Source of the DNA: Sinomonas humi
GTDB lineage: Bacteria > Actinomycetota > Actinomycetes > Actinomycetales > Micrococcaceae
Direction: 5' to 3'
DNA length: 64,000 bases
Assembly: GCF_000802235.1 (NCBI RefSeq)
Contig: NZ_JTDL01000098.1
Location: 83,628-147,627, forward strand
Both the position numbers and the translations under genes were made by a program. Positions 7,388 to 15,429 of the stretch are shown piece after piece. The notes under the pieces were generated by a model. It saw only the letters and a list, made by a program, of their open reading frames with translations. It did not search any database and was not told where the DNA came from. Positions within the stretch are counted from its first letter, which is position 1; every line of letters begins with the position of its first letter.

Positions 7388-8356
7388 CTAGAGTGCCGGG
7401 GCCGGCCCGAGCTCGCTGCGCAGGGCGCTCAGAGCGGCGTAGGCCTTGTCCCGATATGCAACCAGATCCGGGGCCTCGTCGGCCGGGATGTCGAGGAATC
7501 CGCCCCCGGACTTGAGGCCCAAACGCCCCTTCTCGACCATCGAGTGGAGCATCTGGGGCGACGTGAAACGCTCGCCATATTCCGCCTCGAGGCTCGCGTA
7601 CGACATGTCGTAGACATCCAGCCCCGCCATGTCGGCGATCGCGAACGGGCCGAAGAGCGCCAGGCGGAAGCCGAAGGCGTTGCTGACCACGGTATCGATC
7701 TGTGCCGGGGTCGCGAGCCCCTCTTCCACCATCCGCACCGCCTCTTTGAAGAGGGCGAACTGGAGACGGTTGGCGACGAAGCCCGGCGAATCTGCGACCT
7801 GCCCCGGCTGCTTGCCGGCCTCCCGAATGAGGGCTTCCGAGGATGAGACTGCCCACTCGACGGTTCCCGGGTGAGGGATGAGCTCGACGCCGGGGATGAA
7901 CGGGGCCGGGTTCATCCAGTGGACTCCCAGGAAGCGCTCGGGCCCGACGACGGACTGCGCCAGTTCGGCGATCGGGATCGCCGAGGTGTTGGAGCCGATG
8001 ACGGCGTCGGCAGGAGCCGCGGCGGAGATCCGGGAGAGGGCCTCGGCCTTGACGTCGCGGCGCTCGAAAACAGCTTCCGTCACGTAGTCCGCGCCCTCGA
8101 CGGCAGCCTCGACGCTCTCCGCCGAGCTGAGGCGCGCGGCGATCTCCTCTGCAGCCCCCGCGCGGAACAGGCCGTCTTCTTCAAAACGGCTTGCCTGCGT
8201 CACGAGGCGTTCGCGCGCCTGAGCGGCACGCTCACCATCCACGTCGCCGAGCACGACGTCGCGGCCCGCCAGGGCGAGCACCTGAGCGATGCCCCCTCCC
8301 ATGTAGCCGGAGCCGACGACGGCGACCCGCTGGATGGCCTTCTCTGATGCGTTCAT
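7388..8356 (-). CDS. 3-hydroxyacyl-CoA-dehydrogenase-family NAD enzyme, probable tetronate dehydrogenase
   Basis: 322 residues. The N-terminal Rossmann fold opens with VAVVGSGYMGGGIAQVLALA and an acidic residue at the end of strand 2 (GDVDGE), favouring NAD. NTSAIPIAELAQ, GVHWMNPAPFIPGVELIPHP and FVANRLQFALFKEAVRMVEE are hallmarks of the 3-hydroxyacyl-CoA dehydrogenase superfamily. Besides fatty-acid enzymes this superfamily contains L-gulonate 3-dehydrogenase and carnitine dehydrogenase, which act on free hydroxy acids. There are no other fatty-acid genes nearby. Opposite otnK-otnC-otnI it sits where the pathway needs a dehydrogenase giving a 2-oxo-tetronate, a step done elsewhere by LtnD or DenD. 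I infer that role; the substrate is unproven. AGAGGAA lies just upstream of the ATG. Confidence 0.72.
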   Translation of the reverse strand: MNASEKAIQRVAVVGSGYMGGGIAQVLALAGRDVVLGDVDGERAAQARERLVTQASRFEEDGLFRAGAAEEIAARLSSAESVEAAVEGADYVTEAVFERRDVKAEALSRISAAAPADAVIGSNTSAIPIAELAQSVVGPERFLGVHWMNPAPFIPGVELIPHPGTVEWAVSSSEALIREAGKQPGQVADSPGFVANRLQFALFKEAVRMVEEGLATPAQIDTVVSNAFGFRLALFGPFAIADMAGLDVYDMSYASLEAEYGERFTSPQMLHSMVEKGRLGLKSGGGFLDIPADEAPDLVAYRDKAYAALSALRSELGPAPAL

Positions 8357-8426
8357 GGATTCCTCTCAGCGGCCCTCGTGACCGCCAGCCAAGCTTCGTC
8401 TGTGATGTGCAGCACGCTATGCCTGT

Positions 8427-8464
8427 TTCACACAAGCGTCAAGTTTCGTTCCACAGATTCACAC
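8427..8464. promoter_or_regulatory. Direct repeats in the dehydrogenase/otnK divergent region
   Basis: TTCACAC occurs at 8427-8433 and again at 8458-8464, 31 bp apart, i.e. about three helical turns. Both lie in the 170-bp space between the divergent dehydrogenase and otnK starts. This is a possible pair of regulator half-sites; short repeats can also arise by chance. Confidence 0.3.
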
Positions 8465-8526
8465 GTGACAACATGGGGTGAACCATCTCCGACCAGATGG
8501 ACCGTCCCGAACAAAGGAGCCAGCCG

Positions 8527-9819
8527 ATGAGATGGGGCTGCATTGCCGACGACGTCACCGGCGCCACTGACCTTGCCACGGCCTTCGTCAGCCGTGGCCT
8601 CACGGCCGCGGTGCATTTCGGCGTCCCAAGCCCCGGAGACATCGCCGAGTTCGAGGATTTGGAGGTGCTCGTCGTCGCGCTCAAGTCACGGACCGCGCCT
8701 CCCGCGGATGCCGTGAGGGAGTCTCTCGCCGCGCTCGATGCGCTCGCGGAGGCTGGCGCGGAGCGCTTCTATGTGAAGTACTGTTCCACTTTCGACTCCA
8801 CACCATCTGGGAACATCGGCCCAGTCATCGACGCCGTGGTGGGCCGGCTCGGGGAGCCAGGCACCGTCGTCGTGCCCAGCTTCCCGGACACCGGGAGGAC
8901 CGTGTACCAGGGCCGCCTGTTCGTTGGAAGCGACCCGCTCGACGAGAGCCCGATGCGCGACCACCCGCTCACTCCGATGCGCGATTCGAGCCTCATGCGC
9001 CTTCTGGAGCCGCAGACGGAGAGCGATGTCTCGCTCGTCCCGCTCCAGACCGTGCATCAAGGAGCCGAGGCCGTGCGCGAGGAGTTGCTCCGCCTCATCG
9101 GCTCAGACCGAGAGCGGCCCATGCTCGCCGTCGTGGACGCCCTCGAGAGGGAGGATCTCGCCGTCATCATGGAAGCCGCAGCGGGCCTGAAAGTCGTCAC
9201 GGGCGGCTCGGGCCTGGCTCTTGGCATCCCTGCCGGGGACGAGGCCGAGGCCCGACGCATACCCCTCACGCCGGGCCGCAGGGCCGTCCTGTGCGGAAGC
9301 GCCTCGGCACGGACGCGAGAGCAGATCGCGTCCGGCAAGGCCCTCCTCCCCTTCCGGAAGCTCGACCTCGATGCGCTCCGCAGCGACGTCGTGGCCGAGG
9401 CGGGGCGGATCATCGACTGGGCGCGGGACCTCTGGTCGAAGGATTCCTCAGCAGTTCCTCTCGTTTTCTCTGCGGAGAGCATCGAGGACCTGGCCGAGGA
9501 CAGGGACAACGTGAGCTCGCTCGTCGAACAGGCCCTGGCCGCGATCGCCGCAGGCATGATCGGCGAGGGCGTCCGCGAACTCGTCGTCGCCGGGGGCGAG
9601 AGCTCAGGGCGGGTTGTGCAGGAACTCGGCGTCAAGGCCCTGCGGATAGGGCCCGCCATCAGCCCGGGCGTCGCGTGGGCCAACGCCACCGCCGCCGATG
9701 GCACTAGCCTCAGTCTCGCCCTCAAGTCCGGGAACTTCGGCGAGCGCGATATGTTCACCACAGCATGGTCGGCCCTTGAGGGCGCAGCACACCTCGGGGA
9801 AGGAACCGAAGAGAAGTGA
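8527..9819 (+). CDS. otnK: DUF1537 kinase, 3-oxo-tetronate kinase (OtnK)
   Basis: 430 residues from ATG 8527, selected because AAAGGAG precedes it at good spacing; an in-frame ATG ten codons upstream lacks this. The N terminus WGCIADDVTGATDLATAFV is the DUF1537 signature. The segment VVPSFPDTGRTVYQGRLFVG followed by HPLTPMRDSSLMRLL is typical of the OtnK branch rather than the PdxA2-linked branch. The C-terminal nucleotide-binding part shows VAGGESSGRVVQELGV and KSGNFGERDMF. OtnK phosphorylates 3-oxo-tetronate to the 4-phosphate. The next gene overlaps by four bases and encodes the aldolase that uses this product, and the isomerase follows, so the set is complete. Confidence 0.9.
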   Translation: MRWGCIADDVTGATDLATAFVSRGLTAAVHFGVPSPGDIAEFEDLEVLVVALKSRTAPPADAVRESLAALDALAEAGAERFYVKYCSTFDSTPSGNIGPVIDAVVGRLGEPGTVVVPSFPDTGRTVYQGRLFVGSDPLDESPMRDHPLTPMRDSSLMRLLEPQTESDVSLVPLQTVHQGAEAVREELLRLIGSDRERPMLAVVDALEREDLAVIMEAAAGLKVVTGGSGLALGIPAGDEAEARRIPLTPGRRAVLCGSASARTREQIASGKALLPFRKLDLDALRSDVVAEAGRIIDWARDLWSKDSSAVPLVFSAESIEDLAEDRDNVSSLVEQALAAIAAGMIGEGVRELVVAGGESSGRVVQELGVKALRIGPAISPGVAWANATAADGTSLSLALKSGNFGERDMFTTAWSALEGAAHLGEGTEEK

Positions 9820-10505
9820 CGAGCACAGAAGCTACGGCAGGGCCTCGGGAAGAGCTCGTGCTCGCCGGCAGGAGCCTGACCGCGAACGGCCTCAGCCGCG
9901 GATCTGCCGGCAACCTCAGCGTGCGTGAGGGCGACCATCTCCTCATGTCGCCCACCGGATCGGACCTCGGCAGCCTCGTGGCAGCCTCCCTCTCGGTCCT
10001 CGACTTCGAGGGGAATCTGCTGGAAGGACCGCGTCCGTCCAAAGAATTCCCCTTCCACCGCGCCTTCTACCGCCGGGACCGCAGCACGAACGCCGTCGTG
10101 CACGTCCATTCCCCCGCAGCCATGGCCGTATCCTGCCTTGAGCCGTGGACGGAGTGGAGCGCCATTCCGCCGCTGACCCCCTATTTCGTCATGCGGGTCG
10201 GACAGACTCCGCTGGTCCCCTACGCCGACCCCGGAGATCCGAGCCAAGCCGACTGGATCGAGGCGATCCCCTTTCCCCTGCACGCCGTCCTCCTGCAGAA
10301 CCACGGAGCCATCACGGTCGGGCGCGACCTCGCGGAAGCCGTGGACACCGCCGTCGAACTCGAACAGGTCTGCGACACGCTCCTGCGCACCGCGGGCCTC
10401 CCCAAGCGGCTGCTCAGCCAGGAGACCGCGGTCCGCCTCGCCGGGAAGTACGGGCGGCACTGGACGCTCGGCCAACCAGCCGCGGTTCCTCCCGCCCACA
10501 GCTGA
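9816..10505 (+). CDS. otnC: Class II aldolase/adducin family, 3-oxo-tetronate 4-phosphate decarboxylase (OtnC)
   Basis: 229 residues from a GTG that overlaps the otnK stop (GTGA). SRGSAGNLSVREGDHLLMSP near the N terminus, KEFPFHRAFYRRD with the catalytic-type Glu near residue 77, and HVHS with His 96 and His 98 give the metal site of the class II aldolase/adducin fold. The third metal His is in LLQNHGAITVGRDLAEA. OtnC decarboxylates 3-oxo-tetronate 4-phosphate to dihydroxyacetone phosphate. The family also contains fuculose-1-phosphate and ribulose-phosphate aldolases, but the otnK and otnI neighbours decide the assignment. Likely a zinc- or manganese-dependent cytosolic enzyme. Confidence 0.9.
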   Translation: MTSTEATAGPREELVLAGRSLTANGLSRGSAGNLSVREGDHLLMSPTGSDLGSLVAASLSVLDFEGNLLEGPRPSKEFPFHRAFYRRDRSTNAVVHVHSPAAMAVSCLEPWTEWSAIPPLTPYFVMRVGQTPLVPYADPGDPSQADWIEAIPFPLHAVLLQNHGAITVGRDLAEAVDTAVELEQVCDTLLRTAGLPKRLLSQETAVRLAGKYGRHWTLGQPAAVPPAHS

Positions 10506-10545
10506 CGCAACCGATCCGGCTGACATCCAAAGGAAGCGAATAAGC

Positions 10546-11349
10546 GTGGCTGTCAAAAGCGATGGAATGGGCCTGGCCCTGAATACCTCAAGCGTCCTCG
10601 CCCATCTGCCCTTGCTGCAGCAGCCCGCGGCGGCCGCGGCGGCGGGGTTCGACGAGATCGAGCTGTGGTGGCCCTATCCCGGCTCCGAACCCAGCACGCA
10701 AGAGGCAGACGAGCTCGTTGCAGCCGTCGAGGAAGCCGGAGTGCGGGTGGGACTGCTCAACTTCCATGGAGGGGACCTCGCTTCAGGCGAGCGCGGCTTC
10801 GCCTGCCAACCGGGCCGCGAGCGGGAGTTCTCCGCCGCCATGGAAGGCGCCCTCCGTCTCGGCAAGCGGCTCGGGGTAGGGGCCTTCAACCCCATGTATG
10901 GGCTCGCGGTCGCGGAGGCGAGCCCCGACGAGCAGGAGCGCGCCGCCGTCGCGAACCTCGCGCTCGCGGCGAAAAAGGCGGCTGAGATCGGTGCACAAAT
11001 TGCGCTCGAACCCCTCAGCGGTATTCCCGACTACCCCCTCACCACGGCAGCAGCGACCATGCGGATCGTGGAGAGAGTGCGCGAAGCTGGGAGCCCGGCC
11101 ATCGGGATGCTCGCCGACTTCTACCATCTGAGCCACAGCGACGAGGATCTGCTCGACGTCATCCGTCGGTACGGCCAGGACTTCGTCCGCATCCAGATCG
11201 CCGATGCGCCCGGACGCGGACATCCCGGCAGCGGCGGCCTGCCCCTCTGCTCCTGGCTCGCCGCCTCCCGGGAAGCAGGCTACGAAGGGACGGTCGGCCT
11301 CGAGTACTTCCCCGACGACCCTGCGCTCGCCTTCGAATGGCTCGCCTAG
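10546..11349 (+). CDS. otnI: Hydroxypyruvate-isomerase-like 2-oxo-tetronate isomerase (OtnI)
   Basis: 267 residues from a GTG with AAAGGAAG upstream. It is a xylose-isomerase-like TIM barrel of the hydroxypyruvate isomerase (Hyi/OtnI) group: LPLLQQPAAAAAAGFDEIEL and WWPY early, GLLNFHGGDLASGERGFACQ, then the acidic metal ligands in IALEPLSG, MLADFYHLSHSDEDL, VRIQIADAPGRGHPGSG and GTVGLEYFPD. OtnI interconverts 2-oxo- and 3-oxo-tetronate and so feeds OtnK. It is the last gene of otnK-otnC-otnI and converges on the GntR gene 78 bp further on. No clear terminator hairpin is visible in that gap. Confidence 0.88.
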   Translation: MAVKSDGMGLALNTSSVLAHLPLLQQPAAAAAAGFDEIELWWPYPGSEPSTQEADELVAAVEEAGVRVGLLNFHGGDLASGERGFACQPGREREFSAAMEGALRLGKRLGVGAFNPMYGLAVAEASPDEQERAAVANLALAAKKAAEIGAQIALEPLSGIPDYPLTTAAATMRIVERVREAGSPAIGMLADFYHLSHSDEDLLDVIRRYGQDFVRIQIADAPGRGHPGSGGLPLCSWLAASREAGYEGTVGLEYFPDDPALAFEWLA

Positions 11350-11427
11350 CCGTCCGGCGAACGTTCGGGTCTTCGCTGACATAGCATCCTCGCGTGAACG
11401 CAAGGCGCTTGCAGCCCCGAGGTCGAC

Positions 11428-12141
11428 TCACCCAGACCTGCTGACGGTGAGCTCGAAGTCGTACCTGTCCGCACGATAGAAGCTTCTGGCATATTCGGCG
11501 ATTCGTCCCTTCTCGTCGAACCCTCTTCGGACGACGAGGAGGGCAGCAGAGCCGTGGGGCACATTCAGCAGGTCGGCGATGCGGCCTTGGAGAATCTGGG
11601 CCGAGATCTTCTGCTCAGCTCGCTCGATGCGCATGTTGTAGCTGGAGGCGAAGATGCCGTAGAGGGGCCGCTCAAGGTCCTGGTGCAGGAGGCCGGGGTA
11701 CAGGTGCGCGGGAAGCCGGATGTCCTCGAAGCACATGGGGAAACCGTCGGCGAGCCTCAGCCGCTCGAGATGGAGCACGGCACTGCCGGGGGCGAGCTCG
11801 AGCCGTTCGGTCGCCTCGGCGTCCGCTGGGCCTTGATCGACGTGCAACAGGCGGGTTCCGGGTCGCAGCCCCCTTGCCTGCATGTCCTCGGAGAACGACG
11901 TCAGGCGGCTGTCCTTGGAGATCCGTTGGGCGGCGACGAAGGTGCCGCGGCCCCGTACTGAGTAGATCCGCCCTTCGTCGGCGAGGCCCTTCAGGGCCTG
12001 CCGGACGGTGGAACGGCTGACCTCATAGCGTTCGGCCAGCTCGCGTTCCTGGGGCAGAGGGGCGTCCGGGGCGAGCCCCGACATGTGCTGAAGGATTTCC
12101 TCCCTCACCCATTCGTGCTTGACGCGAGTCGTCGTCACCAT
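11428..12141 (-). CDS. GntR-family regulator with UTRA domain (DasR/NagR-like)
   Basis: 237 residues of the HutC subfamily. The winged helix is PLPQERELAERYEVSRSTVR then QALKGLADEGRIYSVRGRGT; the C-terminal UTRA ligand domain includes SFSEDMQARGLRPGTRLL, VLHLERLRLADGFPM, RPLYGIFASSYNMRIERAEQ and RSFYRADRYDFELTVSR. DasR and NagR of this group respond to glucosamine-6-phosphate or N-acetylglucosamine-6-phosphate. It is divergent from an amino-sugar uptake and catabolic operon, and two palindromes of suitable shape lie between them (12257-12292). It is very likely the operon's repressor. Confidence 0.9.
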   Translation of the reverse strand: MVTTTRVKHEWVREEILQHMSGLAPDAPLPQERELAERYEVSRSTVRQALKGLADEGRIYSVRGRGTFVAAQRISKDSRLTSFSEDMQARGLRPGTRLLHVDQGPADAEATERLELAPGSAVLHLERLRLADGFPMCFEDIRLPAHLYPGLLHQDLERPLYGIFASSYNMRIERAEQKISAQILQGRIADLLNVPHGSAALLVVRRGFDEKGRIAEYARSFYRADRYDFELTVSRSG

Positions 12142-12218
12142 CGCCCCTTCCTCTCTGCCGGCGCCTCCGCGCCCTAGCGCACCGGCGTGGGCTCCGCGAA
12201 CCTATCTTCCCGGATCCA

Positions 12219-12248
12219 TTGACCACGTGCGAAGTACACTGCTACGGT
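12219..12248 (+). promoter_or_regulatory. Predicted sigma-70-type promoter of the amino-sugar operon
   Basis: TTGACC (12219-12224), an 18-base spacer and TACGGT (12243-12248), followed by palindromes that would cover the transcription start region. Confidence 0.4.
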
Positions 12249-12256
12249 AACACCAC

Positions 12257-12292
12257 AGGTCCGGACCTAGGACCTTTTGGTACGAACCAAAA
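12257..12292. promoter_or_regulatory. Two dre-like palindromes, predicted GntR operators
   Basis: AGGTCCGGACCT (12257-12268) is a perfect 12-bp palindrome and resembles the DasR site core TGGTCTAGACCA. TTTTGGT (12275-12281) and ACCAAAA (12286-12292) form a second perfect inverted repeat with a four-base centre and the same GGT/ACC halves. They lie between the divergent GntR gene and the ABC operon, just downstream of the predicted promoter, where a bound repressor would block transcription. Confidence 0.6.
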
Positions 12293-12316
12293 ATGCCTCT
12301 CGATGAGGAGAAGACC

Positions 12317-13645
12317 ATGATTCGAAAGTCCCTCCCCCGGCACGCCGCACTCGCCTCGATCGCCGTCGCAGCACTGGGCATGTCACTTGCCGGATGCGGT
12401 GTTTCCGGCTCCACCTCCGGCAGCGCCAACGGCACGACCACCGTGAAGATGATCATGGAGCCGGGGCCGGAGGCGGACTCGATGTCTAAGCTGGTGAACT
12501 CCTTCAACTCTGGGCAGGGCTCGAAGGACAAGATCCATGTCGAAATCGATCAGCTCAGCCGCACGGACACCTTCGCGAAGGAAGCAGCGTTGATGTCCAC
12601 TAACTCCTCGGACTACGACATCTACCGCACCACCAGCTATCTGATCGCTCAGCATGCTCCTTATCTGGAACCGCTGACCCTCAATGGAGACAACTACTTC
12701 AAGGTCGCCCTCGACTCGCTCCAAGTGGACGGCAAGCAGTACGGGATCCCATTGGATCCCAGCGTGAATCTCGTCTACTACCGCACTGACCTGATCGACC
12801 AGATGCTCAAGGACGCCCCGACGTTCGAGAAGATCAGCCAGGAGGTCCTCGGCAAGACGCTCCAGCCCAAGAGCCCGGACCAGTGGAACTGGGACGATTA
12901 CATCGCGTCCGCGGCCTACTTCACCAAGAAGTACAACCCCAACTCCCCCACCGCCTATGGCACGGAACTGCAGGCGAAGAACCTGCTCTACAACGCCATG
13001 GTCTGGGACGACGTCCTCTGGGGCTCTGGCGGGAACTGGCTGAACTCCTCCGGCCAGCCGGACCTAACCAGCCCTGCAGCGCAGAATGCGGTCAACATCT
13101 ACCGCACCATCTACACCAAAGGTCTCACTTCGCCTGACTCAGATCAGGCGGAGTTCCCGGAGACCGAGGCGGCGCTCGGCAGCGGCAACGCAGCATTCGC
13201 GATCCAGTGGAACGCGGGCTACGACCAACTCAACGACCCGTCCAAGTCCCCCAAGACCGCTGGGAAGATCGGCATCGCCCCAGTCCCCGGCAACAAGTCC
13301 CACACGCACGTCCTCTCTCTGGGAATCAATAAGGACAGCAAGCACAAGGCCCAGGCAGAGGAGTTCATCAAGTACCTCGACGACGAGGCGACCATGGCCG
13401 CCTACGTGGGGGACGGCGGCATCGCATCAATGCCGAAGGCCCTGGCCAGCAAGAGTGACCCGAACACCGCCGCACTGAACAAGGTCCTCTCGGATGGCAG
13501 CTTCTCCGAGCCCGCGCTGCCGAAGGCATTCGACATCTATACCGCGCTCGCCAACGACCTCTCCGGAGCCTGGGTCGGGCAGGGCGACGTCACCTCGGCC
13601 TTGCAGAAGGCCAACGCCGACGTGGCGAAGCTGGCGGGGAAGTAA
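12317..13645 (+). CDS. ABC transporter sugar-binding lipoprotein
   Basis: 442 residues from ATG 12317 (GAGGAG upstream; an in-frame ATG eight codons earlier is less good). A basic N terminus and hydrophobic stretch end in the lipobox MSLAGCGVSG, so a Sec-exported lipoprotein anchored outside the membrane. The mature part is of the family-1 solute-binding (MalE-like) type: QWNAGYDQLND, YGIPLDPSVNLVYYRTDLID and EEFIKYLDDEA are typical. Two permease genes follow, but no ATPase gene is in the operon, so a shared MsiK-type ATPase from elsewhere is expected. The amino-sugar genes behind it suggest an N-acetylated sugar or oligosaccharide as substrate (inference). Confidence 0.92.
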   Translation: MIRKSLPRHAALASIAVAALGMSLAGCGVSGSTSGSANGTTTVKMIMEPGPEADSMSKLVNSFNSGQGSKDKIHVEIDQLSRTDTFAKEAALMSTNSSDYDIYRTTSYLIAQHAPYLEPLTLNGDNYFKVALDSLQVDGKQYGIPLDPSVNLVYYRTDLIDQMLKDAPTFEKISQEVLGKTLQPKSPDQWNWDDYIASAAYFTKKYNPNSPTAYGTELQAKNLLYNAMVWDDVLWGSGGNWLNSSGQPDLTSPAAQNAVNIYRTIYTKGLTSPDSDQAEFPETEAALGSGNAAFAIQWNAGYDQLNDPSKSPKTAGKIGIAPVPGNKSHTHVLSLGINKDSKHKAQAEEFIKYLDDEATMAAYVGDGGIASMPKALASKSDPNTAALNKVLSDGSFSEPALPKAFDIYTALANDLSGAWVGQGDVTSALQKANADVAKLAGK

Positions 13646-13652
13646 CCGAACT

Positions 13653-14582
13653 ATGACGTCTCCCTCGTCTGTGGCGACCCGCTCCGCGGATGTGGCAGCG
13701 AAGGGGAGCCGCCGCCGGCGCCCCGGCCTCGGCCGGGGCCCGGTGCGGTGGGTCCTGGCTGCGCCCCTGCTGGTCTTCCTCGCGTTGCTGGTGGTGTTCC
13801 CGATCATCTACGGGATCCAGTCCTCACTTACCTCCAGGACCCTGCTGGACCCAACGCCCGCGTGGGTCGGGCTCGGGAACTACGCCACTGTCCTGACCGA
13901 CACCGGATTCTGGCACTCGGTGCTGTTCACCCTCGTGTACACGGTGGTCGTAACCGCTGTCGAGCTAGTCCTCGGATTCGGGCTGGCGCTACTGTTCGAC
14001 AAGGAGTTCCCGGGCAAGAAGTTTCTCCTCAGCTCGGTTATCCTCCCGATCATGATCGCCCCGGCTCTGATGGGCATCATGTTCAGGCTCCTCCTCAACG
14101 CGAACATCGGTCTCGTCCCGGGCTTCCTGCACGCCGTAGGCATCAACACCCCGCTGCTGAGCGCCGGAGTCGTCATCCCCATGCTCATGGCGCTGGACGT
14201 AGTGCAGTGGACTCCGTTCACCTTCCTGCTCTTCCATGCGGCCCTCCAGTCGGTCCCAGGCGAACTTCACGAAGCCGCCCAGCTCGATCGGGCCAGCTAC
14301 CCCCGGTTCGTCAGCTCGATCTTGCTTCCGCTCATGACGCCGACGATCTTCATCGCCGGATTCCTGCGTGCCATCGACGCGTTCAGGACCTTCGACACCA
14401 TCAACGTCCTCACCTCAGGAGGCCCAGGGGACAACACCACAACGCTGAGCATCTATATCTACAAGATTCTCTCGGCAGGCAACTTCGGCACGGCGTCGGC
14501 CGCAGCACTGCTCGTGGCGCTGATCATGCTGCCGTTGGTACCTATCGTCGTCCGCCGCATTACCCGAGGAGCAGTCTCATGA
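13653..14582 (+). CDS. ABC sugar permease, MalF type
   Basis: 309 residues from ATG 13653, the first ATG after the binding-protein stop. A basic N terminus (KGSRRRRPGLGRGP) leads into the first helix (VRWVLAAPLLVFLALLVVFP). The conserved permease loop that contacts the ATPase is LHEAAQLDRASYPRFVSSIL near residues 225-245. Six hydrophobic segments are seen. It is the first of two permeases; the second starts within its stop codon (ATGA). Confidence 0.92.
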   Translation: MTSPSSVATRSADVAAKGSRRRRPGLGRGPVRWVLAAPLLVFLALLVVFPIIYGIQSSLTSRTLLDPTPAWVGLGNYATVLTDTGFWHSVLFTLVYTVVVTAVELVLGFGLALLFDKEFPGKKFLLSSVILPIMIAPALMGIMFRLLLNANIGLVPGFLHAVGINTPLLSAGVVIPMLMALDVVQWTPFTFLLFHAALQSVPGELHEAAQLDRASYPRFVSSILLPLMTPTIFIAGFLRAIDAFRTFDTINVLTSGGPGDNTTTLSIYIYKILSAGNFGTASAAALLVALIMLPLVPIVVRRITRGAVS

Positions 14583-15424
14583 GCCAAGCACCTGCCTTGC
14601 CGAGGCAGCGCAAGCCGGCACCCTGGTGGCGGACGGCTGTGATTGGACTGATCGCCCTGCTGATCAACCTGCCGCTCATCAACGCTCTCATCACGTCTTT
14701 CAAGACCGACGCCGCGATCGGCCTCTCCCCGTTCTCTTTCAGTGGGGGCCTGACGCTGGACCACTTCAGCGCGATTCTCGGCGGCACCAAGTACAACTTC
14801 ATCGGGTTCTTGGCGAACTCCGCCCAGATCTCCCTCGGATCAGTCCTGCTCATCATGGTCGTCGCTGTGCCTGCTAGCTACGCGATCGTTCGTATGGGGT
14901 TCGGAGGCAGCTGGCTCCTGCAGATCATCACCAGCCTGCGACTGGTGCCTGCAATGTTCTTCGCCATCCCCTTCTTCCTGATCTTCTCCTCGCTTGGGGT
15001 CTACGACACGATCGTGGGTCTGGTCCTAGCGAACGCCTTCATCAACCTTCCTCTGGCCCTGCTCATCATTTGCGGCACGCTCAGGGAACTCCCCGTCGAG
15101 ATCGAGGAAGCTTCTAAAATCGACGGCGCTGGCCCCTTCCGGAGCCTGTTCTCGATCGTGCTCCCGCTCCTCGCGCCGGGACTGGTCGCCGTAGGCATCC
15201 TGGTCTTCGTCTTCTCTTGGTCCGATTACCTCTTCGCGGTCATCCTTTCGGCCTCCAACGCAGTACCCGTAACTGTTGGCGCGGCCTTCTTCGTCACCAG
15301 CGCAGGAATCGCCTGGGGCAATCTCGCCGCTGTGACCGTCGTGTCGGTGATCATCCCGCTCTGCTTCGCCTTCTTCGCGCAGCGCTACCTCGTCCGCGGC
15401 CTTTCCGCGGGCGCGATCAAGTAG
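14579..15424 (+). CDS. ABC sugar permease, MalG type
   Basis: 281 residues. The start ATG overlaps the stop of the previous permease by four bases. Helices are recognisable from AVIGLIALLINLPLINALIT on, and the ATPase-contact loop is VEIEEASKIDGAGPFRSLFS. The ending FAQRYLVRGLSAGAIK is the common C terminus of MalG-type sugar permeases. It pairs with the preceding permease to form the membrane channel. Confidence 0.92.
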   Translation: MSQAPALPRQRKPAPWWRTAVIGLIALLINLPLINALITSFKTDAAIGLSPFSFSGGLTLDHFSAILGGTKYNFIGFLANSAQISLGSVLLIMVVAVPASYAIVRMGFGGSWLLQIITSLRLVPAMFFAIPFFLIFSSLGVYDTIVGLVLANAFINLPLALLIICGTLRELPVEIEEASKIDGAGPFRSLFSIVLPLLAPGLVAVGILVFVFSWSDYLFAVILSASNAVPVTVGAAFFVTSAGIAWGNLAAVTVVSVIIPLCFAFFAQRYLVRGLSAGAIK

Positions 15425-15429
15425 ACGCC

